64,000 bases of DNA from Pseudomonas sp. AKS31 (GTDB lineage Bacteria; Pseudomonadota; Gammaproteobacteria; Pseudomonadales; Pseudomonadaceae): assembly GCF_023634765.1 (NCBI RefSeq), contig NZ_JAMLFX010000002.1, positions 593,072 to 657,071 of the forward strand, read 5' to 3'. Below the pieces are notes generated by a model. That model had not been told where the DNA came from, searched no databases, and was given only the letters and a program-made list of their open reading frames with translations. Positions 21,321 through 33,491 of the stretch are shown here, piece by piece (position 1 is the stretch's first letter; each line of letters begins with the position of its first letter). Both the position numbers and the translations under genes were made by a program.

Positions 21321-23720
21321 ATGCCCGCCGTATTCCCAAGTCGTTTGCGTCCGTTGTTGCAGTTGAGCCTGCTGCTGAGCCTGAGTGCCAGTCCCGTATT
21401 GATCCAGTCGAGCTGGGCCGAAGACGCGCGGCGCAGTTATCAGGTGCCGGCCGGCAGCCTGAGTGCCGCGCTGACGCGGTTTGCCGGGTTGGCCGGGGTC
21501 AATCTGTCGGTGGATCCGGCGCTGGTCAGCGGGCGCAACAGTAATGGGTTGTCCGGCGAGTTTGGCGTGGAGGAGGGGTTCGCCCGGTTGCTGCTCGGCT
21601 CTGGTTTGCAACTGCAACCGCTGGGTGAGCACGCTTACACCTTGGTGCCAGCAGCGGAGGCCGGCAGCCTGCAACTGGCGCCGACTTCGATTCTGGGCGC
21701 GAGCGACTCGACCGGCGCCGATGTCTTTGCCGGAGGGCAGGTGGCGCGGCGCGGCTCGCAGGGGTTGCTGGGGTCGAAAGACTTCATGGAAACCCCGTTC
21801 AGCATGACCACCTACACCAGCGAAACCGCGAAAAACCAACAGGCACGCACGCTGGGCGATCTGATCGCCAGCGACCCGTCGGTGCGCGCGACCAACCCGG
21901 CCGGTGGCCGTTTCGAGCAGTTCACCATCCGTGGTTTCAGTCTGTTCAACAGTGACGTGGCCTATAACGGCCTCTATGGGGTTTTGCCGACTTACACGAT
22001 CGACATGGAAATGGCCGATCGCGTCGACATTCTCAAAGGCCCGAGCCAACTCATCAACGGCATCTCGCCACGGGGCAGTGTGGGCGGAGGCATCAACGTC
22101 GTACCCAAGCGTGCCAGCGACAAACCGATCACCTCGCTGACGGCCAATTACGCGTCGAATAATCAGATCGGTGGCGCGGTGGATGTTGGCCGCCGTTTCG
22201 GTGAGGACAACCAGTTCGGCCTGCGTTTCAACGGCGTCAAACAGTCCGGCGACACCGAATGGGATCACCAGAGCGTCGACCGCGACATGGCCGTGCTGGG
22301 TCTGGATTTTCGCGGTGAGCGGCTGCGGCTTTCCACCGATATTGGCCACACAGAGCGCGATACCGACGCACCGCAAGAGCGCGTGCAAGTCGCCGCCAAT
22401 GCCAAGGTGCCGAACGCCAACGATGTCCGCGATAACTACGCGCAACCGTGGAGCCAGGCGCGGACCAAAGATACGTTCGGTACAGTCAACGCCGAGTTTG
22501 ATGTCAGTGATTCGGTGATGGTCTACGGCGGTGTTGGCGCTCGCAAGAGCAATCACGACTTCCTCCGCCATGCGGTTTCCGTGACCAACGATGCCGGTGA
22601 TTTCAGCGTGCAACCGCGGGATTTCACCCGCGACGAAAACGTGCGCACGGCCACCGCCGGTGTGCGCAACTGGTTCCATACCGGGCCGGTGAGCCATGAG
22701 GTCAACCTGGCGGCCAGCTACTTTTATATGGATTTCGAGAATGGCGGCGCGCGTTATGCGGCCGGTCGCAGCAATCTGTACGACCCGATAGAAATCGCCA
22801 AACCCGGCACGCCGACGCGCTATGACGCCAAGGTCTACACGGAAAACCGCTTCAGCGGCGTGGCGTTGTCCGACACCCTGGGCTTGTTTGATGATCGATT
22901 GCTGCTGACCCTCGGCGCTCGCTGGCAACGGGTAAAAGTCGATGACTGGAGCGATGACGTCAAAGGCGACACCGCCTACGACGAGGAAAAGGTCTCGCCA
23001 TCGGGCGGGATTCTGTTCAAGGCGACAGACAAGCTGTCGCTGTACGCCAACTACATGGAAGGCCTGAGCCAAGGCAAGATCGCGCCATCAACGTCAGTGA
23101 ACGAAGACGAAATCTTCCCGCCGTTTATTAGCCGCCAGGTTGAGGTTGGTGCCAAATACGACGCTGGTGCGTATGCCGTGACGGCAGCGGTGTTCCGCAT
23201 CAAACAGCCCGCTTATGAAACCAATGCCACAACTCGAGTTTTCGGCCCGAACGGCAAACGACAGAACAATGGCGTGGAGCTGAGTGTGTTTGGTGAACCG
23301 CTCAAAGGCGTCCGCTTGCTCGGTGGCGTGATGTACATCGACAGCGAGCTGACCCACACCACCAACGGCACGTTCGACGGCAATCGCGCGCCGGCGACGC
23401 CGAAATACAACGTCAATCTGGGTGCCGAGTGGGATGTGCCGACGGTGCAGGGGCTGACGTTGACCGGGCGGGGCATTTATTCCAGTTCGCAGTATCTGGA
23501 TCAGTCCAACGACAAGGAAATCGATTCCTGGGAGCGCTTTGACGTAGGGACGCGATACGCCTTCAAGGTCGATAAGAAAACCATCACCCTGCGCGCCAAT
23601 GTCGAGAACGTGCTGGATAAACGCTACTGGAGTTCGGCAGGCGCTTCGGATGACAGTGAGCCGGGGCTGACGTTGTCGACACCGAGGACTTATCTGCTTT
23701 CAGCGACGGTGGATTTCTGA
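21321..23720 (+). CDS. TonB-dependent siderophore receptor with signalling domain
   Basis: A 799-residue outer-membrane receptor of the FecA type. After a signal peptide (to about residue 33) comes an STN domain (YQVPAGSLSAALTRFAGLAGVNL... to about residue 105), which contacts the FecR-like protein, then the plug (FMETPFSMTTYTSE, RGFSLFNSDVAYNGLYG, ILKGPSQLINGISPRGSVGG) and a beta-barrel ending in an aromatic residue (SATVDF). With the two genes before it this is a complete cell-surface signalling set. The siderophore cannot be told from the sequence; a ferrichrome- or other hydroxamate-type ligand is possible. Confidence 0.93.
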   Translation: MPAVFPSRLRPLLQLSLLLSLSASPVLIQSSWAEDARRSYQVPAGSLSAALTRFAGLAGVNLSVDPALVSGRNSNGLSGEFGVEEGFARLLLGSGLQLQPLGEHAYTLVPAAEAGSLQLAPTSILGASDSTGADVFAGGQVARRGSQGLLGSKDFMETPFSMTTYTSETAKNQQARTLGDLIASDPSVRATNPAGGRFEQFTIRGFSLFNSDVAYNGLYGVLPTYTIDMEMADRVDILKGPSQLINGISPRGSVGGGINVVPKRASDKPITSLTANYASNNQIGGAVDVGRRFGEDNQFGLRFNGVKQSGDTEWDHQSVDRDMAVLGLDFRGERLRLSTDIGHTERDTDAPQERVQVAANAKVPNANDVRDNYAQPWSQARTKDTFGTVNAEFDVSDSVMVYGGVGARKSNHDFLRHAVSVTNDAGDFSVQPRDFTRDENVRTATAGVRNWFHTGPVSHEVNLAASYFYMDFENGGARYAAGRSNLYDPIEIAKPGTPTRYDAKVYTENRFSGVALSDTLGLFDDRLLLTLGARWQRVKVDDWSDDVKGDTAYDEEKVSPSGGILFKATDKLSLYANYMEGLSQGKIAPSTSVNEDEIFPPFISRQVEVGAKYDAGAYAVTAAVFRIKQPAYETNATTRVFGPNGKRQNNGVELSVFGEPLKGVRLLGGVMYIDSELTHTTNGTFDGNRAPATPKYNVNLGAEWDVPTVQGLTLTGRGIYSSSQYLDQSNDKEIDSWERFDVGTRYAFKVDKKTITLRANVENVLDKRYWSSAGASDDSEPGLTLSTPRTYLLSATVDF

Positions 23721-23776
23721 TTCCACTCGGCAAATCAAAGGCAATCGGGAGTGTTATCCGCGAACTGAGATCACTC

Positions 23777-24769
23777 TCATAGTGATGTCCTGACCACCAG
23801 TGGACAGTCAACTCGCTGAGTTCCCGATAGCTCAAGGGTCTCGATCAGATGCAGGGCAGCCTTACGACCAATCTCGTAGTACGGCAGTTGCACGGTGGTC
23901 AGCGGCGGGATGAACAACTCGGCGATGCCGATCATGTTGTCGTAGCCGAGGACGGCGACATCGGCGGGAATTTTCAGGCCGCGCCCCAACAACAACTGAT
24001 AGGCACAAAAGGCAATGCGGTCGTTGCCGCAGATCAAAATATCAAATTGGGGACGACCATCAACGACATGCCGGTCGAGGATGGCGGCTGTTTCACTGTA
24101 GGCATCATGATCGGAAAGGTCGTACTGCAGAAGCGTTTCAGGCGCCAGTCCGAATGCCTGACAGGCACGCTGCAGGCCTTTTTGTCGCAGCCCCCATGCC
24201 AGACTCTGTTTCGGTAGATTGATACACAGAGGACGTTTGTAGCCGAGGCTCAACGCGTGGTGTACGGCGCGGTACTGACCCATTTCGTCGTCGGGCACGT
24301 AGCTGACGAGGTCGCTGTCATCTGCCAGACAATTGGCGAGCACCAGAGGCTTGCTCTTCAAGCGCTCGGGAATGCTTACCTGGCGAAATCCCATGGCGCT
24401 GAAGATCAAGCCGTCCGGACGGTGCGACAGCATCAGGTCGATGTTCTGGTCGGTGGGCGGGTTGCTCAGCAGGTTGAGGATAAAGACGTTCCAGCCGGCT
24501 TGCTGCGCGGTCTGCTCAATGGACAGCAGCAGCTCGACCGCGAAGGGTGTGGTCGCGGTGTCCAGCGCGAACACACCGATGGTTCGCGACTGCAGGTTGT
24601 CACCGCGCATCTTGCGCGCAGACAGGCTGGGTACGAATTGCAGTTCATCAATGGCGCGACGCACCCGTAGGAGGGTTTCGGGGCTCAGTTTTTCCGGACT
24701 ATTGAGCGCTCGAGACACCGTCATCAGGGACACGCCGGCCAGCTGTGCAACGTCTTTCACTGAAGTCAT
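23777..24769 (-). CDS. LacI family repressor, probably of the sucrose cluster
   Basis: A 330-residue LacI/GalR protein: the N-terminal helix-turn-helix is VKDVAQLAGVSLMTVSRALN (4-23) followed by the hinge FVPSLSARKMRG, then a periplasmic-binding-protein-like sensor domain. It is on the same strand as, and directly after, the GH32 gene. LacI proteins in this position repress sucrose or fructoside genes; the likely operator is the palindrome at 30645-30656. Confidence 0.9.
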   Translation of the reverse strand: MTSVKDVAQLAGVSLMTVSRALNSPEKLSPETLLRVRRAIDELQFVPSLSARKMRGDNLQSRTIGVFALDTATTPFAVELLLSIEQTAQQAGWNVFILNLLSNPPTDQNIDLMLSHRPDGLIFSAMGFRQVSIPERLKSKPLVLANCLADDSDLVSYVPDDEMGQYRAVHHALSLGYKRPLCINLPKQSLAWGLRQKGLQRACQAFGLAPETLLQYDLSDHDAYSETAAILDRHVVDGRPQFDILICGNDRIAFCAYQLLLGRGLKIPADVAVLGYDNMIGIAELFIPPLTTVQLPYYEIGRKAALHLIETLELSGTQRVDCPLVVRTSL

Positions 24770-24844
24770 GCGAAGTGCGGCCGGTCAGGTTGACGCAGAA
24801 TCATGACACAGGGCCCGGGCTTCTCGCGACCCGAATGACGCCGC

Positions 24845-26347
24845 TCATGACCATCCAGAACCGAGCGGCCATGCCCGGGGAATCGAGACACGCCCGCCAC
24901 TCCCGCTTGCCACCAGCTTCACGCCCAGACTGTCGGATCGCGGATAGAGACGACTGCTGAGGCTGAAGCGACCGTTTTCGTCGAACACCTCGATGGATGA
25001 GCGGTCGAGAAACACGCGCAGTTCCAGTCGCTCTTGTGTCGGATCTATCGCAACACTGCGCTGGCCTGTGACTTGTGTACCCGCGCGGCTGCGGTCGAGC
25101 ACCAGGCGCTGCAGTGACGGATCATAGTAGAGCAGGGTTTCTTCACGGCCATCGTCGCTGCACCGCAAGGCGACGCCCAACTGGCCGTCAGTGCAGCCGA
25201 GCAGATCCAGATGCACATGGATTTCGAGCATGTCGCCGTTTACTTGCGGCACCCAGCGGGCTCCCGACTCGCCCCACCACGGCGTACCCGGTAATAGCGT
25301 CATTCGCAGCGCGCTGAGCTCCCGTGCCGGATACACGCAAAGGCGATCGGCGCACAGCTCAAGTTCGCGGGGCAGTCCGAGCATGCCGCACCAGTGATGG
25401 GCCTGGCTCGGCATCGGGCTTTCCCACATGTCCAGCCATGCCCATAGGAGGCGTCGACCATCGGCGGCCAATAGCGTCTGCGCGGCATAGAAATCGTGGC
25501 CGTTATCCAGCTCGATAAAAGGCCCGCCAGTGAAATTCCATTCGTTGTCCAGTCGACCCACGCGGTAACCGGTCTGGTACTTGTTGAGCCGTTCGTAACC
25601 TTGGGATGGCATGCCTTGAGGGGAGTACAGCAGCACATCGCGTCCGTTCAGTCGGAACAGATCCGGGCACTCCCACATATAACCATCGCCCTCCCTGCCG
25701 CCAGACACATAGTTCAGAAACTCCCAGGCGTGCAGATCCGTGGAACGGTACAGCGGCAGCAGCGGCAGATCGCCCAGACGTGCGCCGGCAATCAGGTACC
25801 AATAGTCATCCGCCTGCCAGACCTTGGGGTCACGGAAGTGCATGATGGTGTCTTGCGGCGCGCTGTCGATCACCGCGCCGTGTTTGACGAAGTGGATGCC
25901 ATCGGTACTGGTCGCCAGGCACTGCACTTGACGGATGAAGCGCTCGTCACCCACTTCCCCCAGCCAGGTGTGCCCGGTGTAGATCAGGGCCAGGGTATCG
26001 CCACACACCACCGCGCTACCGGAAAAACAGCCGTCCCGGTCGCAGTCATCGCCGGGTGCCAGCGCAATGGGCAGGTGCTGCCAATGCACCAGATCGGCAC
26101 TCTTGGCGTGGCCCCAATACATCGGGCCCCATTTCGCGTCGAAGGGGTGATGCTGATAGAACACGTGGTACTCGCCACGAAAGTACACCACCCCGTTAGG
26201 GTCGTTCATCCAGCCTGCCGGAGGGGCAATATGATAACCGGGTCGATAATCCTCGATGACGCGAGACTGGCTGTCAGCCAGTGCGCGCTGCGCAAGGTCA
26301 AGGGTCGAAGGCATGGGATCGCTCGGGGTATTCAAAGACACGGTCAT
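24845..26347 (-). CDS. Glycoside hydrolase family 32 sucrose hydrolase (invertase type)
   Basis: A 500-residue GH32 enzyme: nucleophile Asp49 in AGWMNDPNG, the FRDPK motif with Asp173 as transition-state stabiliser, and acid/base Glu226 in WECPDLF. A C-terminal beta-sandwich follows (LELRVFLDRSSIEVF). It cleaves sucrose or sucrose phosphate; since the linked importer is an ABC type and no PTS gene is present, free sucrose is the likely substrate. No signal peptide, so it acts in the cytoplasm. Start overlaps the ATPase stop (ATGA). Confidence 0.93.
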   Translation of the reverse strand: MTVSLNTPSDPMPSTLDLAQRALADSQSRVIEDYRPGYHIAPPAGWMNDPNGVVYFRGEYHVFYQHHPFDAKWGPMYWGHAKSADLVHWQHLPIALAPGDDCDRDGCFSGSAVVCGDTLALIYTGHTWLGEVGDERFIRQVQCLATSTDGIHFVKHGAVIDSAPQDTIMHFRDPKVWQADDYWYLIAGARLGDLPLLPLYRSTDLHAWEFLNYVSGGREGDGYMWECPDLFRLNGRDVLLYSPQGMPSQGYERLNKYQTGYRVGRLDNEWNFTGGPFIELDNGHDFYAAQTLLAADGRRLLWAWLDMWESPMPSQAHHWCGMLGLPRELELCADRLCVYPARELSALRMTLLPGTPWWGESGARWVPQVNGDMLEIHVHLDLLGCTDGQLGVALRCSDDGREETLLYYDPSLQRLVLDRSRAGTQVTGQRSVAIDPTQERLELRVFLDRSSIEVFDENGRFSLSSRLYPRSDSLGVKLVASGSGGRVSIPRAWPLGSGWS

Positions 26348-27489
26348 AGGGCATGTGCTCGGATTGAGCGCGGAGAGAGGTCATCCGCCACGGATTCAAT
26401 GGCTTGTGGTTGGCGCTTCAATGCCGTGCCGTCAGTGTCGAACAGGTGGATCTTGTCGATGTCCAGTTGCAGTTCGACCCGATCGCCTGTCTGCCATCCA
26501 GCGTTGACTTCACAACGACAGATCAATGGCTCGTCTTGACCTGTATCCAGGTGAACATAGGTTTCACTGCCCAGGTATTCGACCCCGGTCACGACGACGC
26601 CAGCGGTTCCTGGCGCCGCTTTGAGCGACAGGTGTTCCGGGCGGACGCCCAGGCTCAGCGAGGCGTCTGCCGCCAGGTTCGAGCTGTCGAAGGGCAGGGC
26701 GGTCATCCCCAAAACGGCAGCCTCAACCAGGCTGGTTTCGCCCGGCGCATGCAAGCGGGCCGGCAGGAAATTCATTCTCGGCGAACCGAGAAAACCGGCG
26801 ACAAAACGGCTCGCCGGGCTTTCATAGAGTTCGCGCGGTGAGCCGACCTGCTCGACGTGACCGCCATTGAGCACAACAATTTTGTCAGCCAGGGTCATCG
26901 CTTCCACCTGATCGTGGGTGACGTAAATCATGGTTGAGCGCAGTCGGGCATGCAGCCGGGCGATTTCGTTGCGCATCTGTACCCGCAAGGACGCATCCAG
27001 ATTGGAAAGCGGCTCATCGAACAACAAAATGTCCGGTTCCCGCGCCATGGCCCTGCCCATGGCCACGCGCTGACGCTGCCCCCCAGACAGTTCCTTTGGC
27101 TTGCGTTGCAGCAGTTTGTCCAATTGCAGGATTTGCGCAGTTTTCAGCACTCGCTCGCGCAGGCTGCTCTTTTCAGTCTTGGCCAGTTTGAGACCGAAAC
27201 TGATGTTGTCGTAGACGCTCATGTGCGGGTATAGCGCATAGGACTGAAACACCATACCGACGCCACGTTCGCGTGGTTCCAGGTCGTTGACCCGCCGCCC
27301 GTCGATCAGCAGATCACCGGCGCAGATCGAATCCAGCCCGGCGATCAGGCGCAGCAGGGTTGACTTTCCGCAGCCCGAAGGGCCGACGAACACCACGAAT
27401 TCACCCGCTGCGATTTCCAGGTTGATGTCGCGAAGAATCCGCGTGCCGCCCAGTTGTTTGTTGACGTTGTCCAGTTTCAATTTGATCAC
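26344..27489 (-). CDS. Sugar ABC transporter ATPase (MalK/UgpC type)
   Basis: A 381-residue ATPase with Walker A GPSGCGKST (36-44), signature LSGGQRQRVAMGRAMA, Walker B ILLFDEP and the H-loop YVTHDQ, plus a C-terminal TOBE regulatory domain (LSLGVRPEHLSL). Starts with GTG at 27489 behind AAGGA. It powers the two permeases upstream. Confidence 0.94.
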   Translation of the reverse strand: MIKLKLDNVNKQLGGTRILRDINLEIAAGEFVVFVGPSGCGKSTLLRLIAGLDSICAGDLLIDGRRVNDLEPRERGVGMVFQSYALYPHMSVYDNISFGLKLAKTEKSSLRERVLKTAQILQLDKLLQRKPKELSGGQRQRVAMGRAMAREPDILLFDEPLSNLDASLRVQMRNEIARLHARLRSTMIYVTHDQVEAMTLADKIVVLNGGHVEQVGSPRELYESPASRFVAGFLGSPRMNFLPARLHAPGETSLVEAAVLGMTALPFDSSNLAADASLSLGVRPEHLSLKAAPGTAGVVVTGVEYLGSETYVHLDTGQDEPLICRCEVNAGWQTGDRVELQLDIDKIHLFDTDGTALKRQPQAIESVADDLSPRSIRAHAL

Positions 27490-27516
27490 GATGCTGTTCC
27501 TTGTCTTTATTGGGCA

Positions 27517-28359
27517 TCAACCCTTTAATGCGCCGGCAGTGAGACCGGAAACGATTCGGCGCTGGAAGATCAGCACCAGAATCACCAGTGGGACGGTGAC
27601 CAGCACCGAGGCAGCCATCAACAAGCCCCAAGGCAACTCATGGGGGCTGCCGCCGGAAATCAAGGCGATGGCAACCGGCACGGTGCGTTGGCTGTCGGTG
27701 AGGGTGAACGTCAGGGCAAACAGGAACTCGTTCCACGCCGCGATGAAAGCCAACAAACCGGTGGTGACCAGTGCAGGCCAGAGCAGCGGCAACAGCACGC
27801 GGGTCAGCGTCACCCAGGGTGACGCACCATCCATGATTGCCGCTTCCTCCAGTTCATGGGGCAGTTGTCCCATGAAGGTGGTCAGCACCCAGACGGTGAA
27901 GGGCAGGGTGAAAATCGTGTAGCTGAGGATCAACGCCCAGGACGTGTTGTAAAGACCCAAGGCGCGGATCACTTCGAACAGCCCTGACAGCACCGCAACC
28001 TGGGGAAACATCGACACGCCAAGCACCATCATCAACACCGTGCCACGCCCACGGAATTTCACCCGGCCCAAGGCATAGGCAGCGGTCAGGCTGAGGAACA
28101 GCGCCAGTGTGACCACGCACAGCGCAACCACCAGCGAATTGCCAATCGCTCGCAGGAATGAGGCCTGGTGGAGTACCGCCGCGTAATTGGAGAAGTCGGG
28201 ATTTTCGATCCAGTAGCTCACCTCGAACAAGGCGCTGGAGGGCTTCAGCGAGGTCACGATGGCGTAGTAGAACGGGAAAATCGCGTACAGCAGCAAAACC
28301 CCGATCAGGCACCAGAACCCGAGTCGCAACAGTGTTTTTTTCAGCAGGCGCGGGCTCAT
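27517..28359 (-). CDS. Sugar ABC transporter permease (MalG type)
   Basis: A 280-residue inner-membrane permease with six hydrophobic segments and the EAA loop ELEEAAIMDGASPWVTLTRVLLPLLWP that contacts the ATPase. The ATG at 28359 overlaps the stop of the partner permease; a longer frame upstream is only read-through into that gene. Confidence 0.93.
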   Translation of the reverse strand: MSPRLLKKTLLRLGFWCLIGVLLLYAIFPFYYAIVTSLKPSSALFEVSYWIENPDFSNYAAVLHQASFLRAIGNSLVVALCVVTLALFLSLTAAYALGRVKFRGRGTVLMMVLGVSMFPQVAVLSGLFEVIRALGLYNTSWALILSYTIFTLPFTVWVLTTFMGQLPHELEEAAIMDGASPWVTLTRVLLPLLWPALVTTGLLAFIAAWNEFLFALTFTLTDSQRTVPVAIALISGGSPHELPWGLLMAASVLVTVPLVILVLIFQRRIVSGLTAGALKG

Positions 28360-29318
28360 GCGCGGACCTCCAATTGACGGCGTCCGAGGTAGAGATAAAG
28401 CATGGCGATCACCGCGACCACCAGAAACAACAACGTCGACGCCGCGCTGCCGTACCCGACGTCCTGGAACTCCACCAGGTGCTGGCGGGCATACACCGAC
28501 ATGCTCATGGTGCTCGACGAGTTCGAGGTCAGCACATAGATGACGTCGAATACCCGCAGCGAATCGAGGATGCGGAAGATCGCCGCCACCAGCAGTGCAG
28601 GCATCAACAGTGGCAGCGTGACACGCCAGAACACTTTCAGTGGATGAATGCCATCGACCCTGGCCGCTTCGTAGCAATCGCTCGGTAACATCTGCAAGGC
28701 CGCCAGCATCAGCAGCGTGACGAAGGGCACGGTCTTCCAGACGTCAACGATGATCACCGCCCACATCGACAGGTCCGCATCTGCCGTCCAGGCCAAAGGT
28801 GCGTCAATCAGGCCGAGGCTGAGCATCAGGTGATTGATGATGCCGAACTGGTCGTTGAGCATCCATGACCAGATCTTCGCCGAGACAATCGTCGGAATCG
28901 CCCACGGAATCAGAATCAACGCTCGCACCAGAGAACGGCCGGTGAACTTGATGTTCAGCAGCAACGCCACCAACAGCCCCAGGACGACTTCCAGCCCCAC
29001 CGAGACCACCGTGAAATACAGCGTGTTGCGCACCGCATTCCACCACTGTGGATCGACGAGGATGCCCGACCAGCCGGAACCGCTGCGCAATAGATAATTG
29101 CTCAAGCCGATGAAGGTTGCGCCACCGGTGTCCGCCAGGCTGGCGTCGGTCAGGCTGAACCAGAATGTGCGCAGCAGCGGCCAGGCTGCCACCAGGGCCA
29201 GGCAGACCAGCATCGGCGTCAAAAACAGCCAGGCAGCGCGCACCCGGCGACGTTGTACAGGCGTTTCCCTCGTGAGCAGAAGCTCTTCAAACGGGGCATG
29301 GGCAGTAGAGACAGACAT
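28356..29318 (-). CDS. Sugar ABC transporter permease (MalF type)
   Basis: A 320-residue permease with an N-terminal helix (AWLFLTPMLVCLALVAAWPLL) and the EAA motif CYEAARVDGIHPLKVFWRVTLPLLMP. It pairs with the MalG-type permease. Good ribosome site AAGGAAA before the ATG. It lies 21 bases after the binding-protein gene. Confidence 0.93.
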   Translation of the reverse strand: MSVSTAHAPFEELLLTRETPVQRRRVRAAWLFLTPMLVCLALVAAWPLLRTFWFSLTDASLADTGGATFIGLSNYLLRSGSGWSGILVDPQWWNAVRNTLYFTVVSVGLEVVLGLLVALLLNIKFTGRSLVRALILIPWAIPTIVSAKIWSWMLNDQFGIINHLMLSLGLIDAPLAWTADADLSMWAVIIVDVWKTVPFVTLLMLAALQMLPSDCYEAARVDGIHPLKVFWRVTLPLLMPALLVAAIFRILDSLRVFDVIYVLTSNSSSTMSMSVYARQHLVEFQDVGYGSAASTLLFLVVAVIAMLYLYLGRRQLEVRA

Positions 29319-29339
29319 GGTGATTTCCTTCCTTGTGGC

Positions 29340-32348
<3,009 letters not shown>

Positions 32349-32397
32349 TCGTTGAACGTGTTCATGTTCTATCGTTGACATGGAAGGTTTGCTATAG

Positions 32398-32427
32398 AAC
32401 CGCGACAGCTGAAAAGCTGTCGCGGTT
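32398..32427. terminator. Strong hairpin, likely bidirectional terminator
   Basis: AACCGCGACAGCT pairs perfectly with AGCTGTCGCGGTT around a GAAA (plus strand) tetraloop: 13 bp with no mismatch. It lies between the rightward porin (50 bases downstream of its stop) and the leftward dioxygenase unit. There is no long T-run on either side, so termination strength is uncertain. Confidence 0.75.
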
Positions 32428-32437
32428 GTTACGCGTT

Positions 32438-32476
32438 TTAGCGGTTAGCGTTGTCGATCGTCATTGACGTGGACAT
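32438..32476 (-). CDS. Possible 12-residue peptide ORF downstream of the dioxygenase
   Basis: ATG at 32476 encodes MSTSMTIDNANR and stops with TAA at 32438. It begins 18 bases after the dioxygenase stop on the same strand, with GCAGGA nine bases before the ATG, and ends 10 bases before a perfect 13-bp hairpin. These three placements are what a real small gene would show, but an ORF of this length with a ribosome-like site also arises by chance. No homology known to me. Confidence 0.3.
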   Translation of the reverse strand: MSTSMTIDNANR

Positions 32477-32494
32477 CGGCTTGTTTCCTGCAGA

Positions 32495-33454
32495 TTAGTG
32501 TTGCTCGGCCATCATCTCGGGATTTTTATGGCTCGTTAATACGCTCTTGTTCGATTGGTAATGAATGCCGCACGTGTATTCGATAAATGAATGATCGGTA
32601 TTTTCATGCTGGGCAATGTTGTATTTCTGAAAAGGCAACATGGCTCTGCGCACGGGTGACTGATCCAATATGTTCTTGAAGGTGGTATTTGAGTCGTCGG
32701 CAATCCAAAGGCGTCTTACTTTTCTTTTCATGGTGCCATCCACGAATTTATGGCGGGCATGCAGGACTCGCAGGTTGTCCATGACCAGAATGTCCCCCGG
32801 TTCAAGGCTGATATTGGTGATGTAGTTCTCGTTGGTGGAGTAGTGGTTCTGGATGTAGTTAAAGGCAGCATTGGCCCATTCAGGAATGAAGGCGGTGCTG
32901 TCATATCTATAGCGGATTCTTAATGTGTCGGTAGTCACCTGTTCGAATACTGCGCAATCTATGGACAGTAAATCGTCCCGGCAGTAGGCAACACTGCCGC
33001 GGGCCATCAATATCTTCAGTGTGTCAGCCTGATTGGCAAGCAGGTCATTGTAAATTTTCTGCCCATCCACCAGGAAGTTATCTCCGCCAAACTCAGGCTT
33101 GGAAATGCACTGGAGGATGACGAATTTGGGTGGGGTGACTTTTGTTGCCCGGCCATCAACATAAACCATCCCGTTCAGAAAAGATCCGTCGGTATGCGGG
33201 AAGAAATCGCTCGACAGCTCACCGTGGTAATCGTCCTTGAAAGTTTGCCAGTCTTTGTTTATCGGCTCGCCACCGCCGACCACACCATGTTCATCCGATT
33301 TCGTATGGAACTGAATCAGTCCAAACTTACCCGCCATCTCTCTAAAGGCTTCCACAGAGTGGTCTTGAGGCTTGATCACGCAATATCCATTTTCTTTAAG
33401 AAAAAGGGCGATTCCTTTGGTGTCAAAAAAATCAAACTTTTTGCTTGCAGTCAT
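32495..33454 (-). CDS. TauD/TfdA-like 2-oxoglutarate/Fe(II) dioxygenase
   Basis: A 319-residue non-heme iron oxygenase. Metal ligands are His87 and Asp89 in FFPHTDGSF and a distal His232 in DNLRVLHARHKF; arginines at 247-248 (KVRRLW) suit 2-oxoglutarate binding. The HTDG/LHAR form is closer to clavaminate synthase/SyrP-like amino acid hydroxylases than to true taurine dioxygenase. AAGGAG lies seven bases before the ATG at 33454. It follows a TSUP-type permease in the same direction and the pair is AT-richer than neighbouring genes. The substrate is unknown. Confidence 0.85.
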   Translation of the reverse strand: MTASKKFDFFDTKGIALFLKENGYCVIKPQDHSVEAFREMAGKFGLIQFHTKSDEHGVVGGGEPINKDWQTFKDDYHGELSSDFFPHTDGSFLNGMVYVDGRATKVTPPKFVILQCISKPEFGGDNFLVDGQKIYNDLLANQADTLKILMARGSVAYCRDDLLSIDCAVFEQVTTDTLRIRYRYDSTAFIPEWANAAFNYIQNHYSTNENYITNISLEPGDILVMDNLRVLHARHKFVDGTMKRKVRRLWIADDSNTTFKNILDQSPVRRAMLPFQKYNIAQHENTDHSFIEYTCGIHYQSNKSVLTSHKNPEMMAEQH

Positions 33455-33491
33455 TTCACACTCCTTGTCTTGATGGGAAAGCTTTTACATG

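Noticed and set aside
21054..23072. Very long open frame antisense to the TonB receptor gene
   Set aside because: Composition is Arg/Gln/His-rich as expected from the antisense of GC-rich coding DNA, no ribosome site, and the sense frame is a clear receptor.
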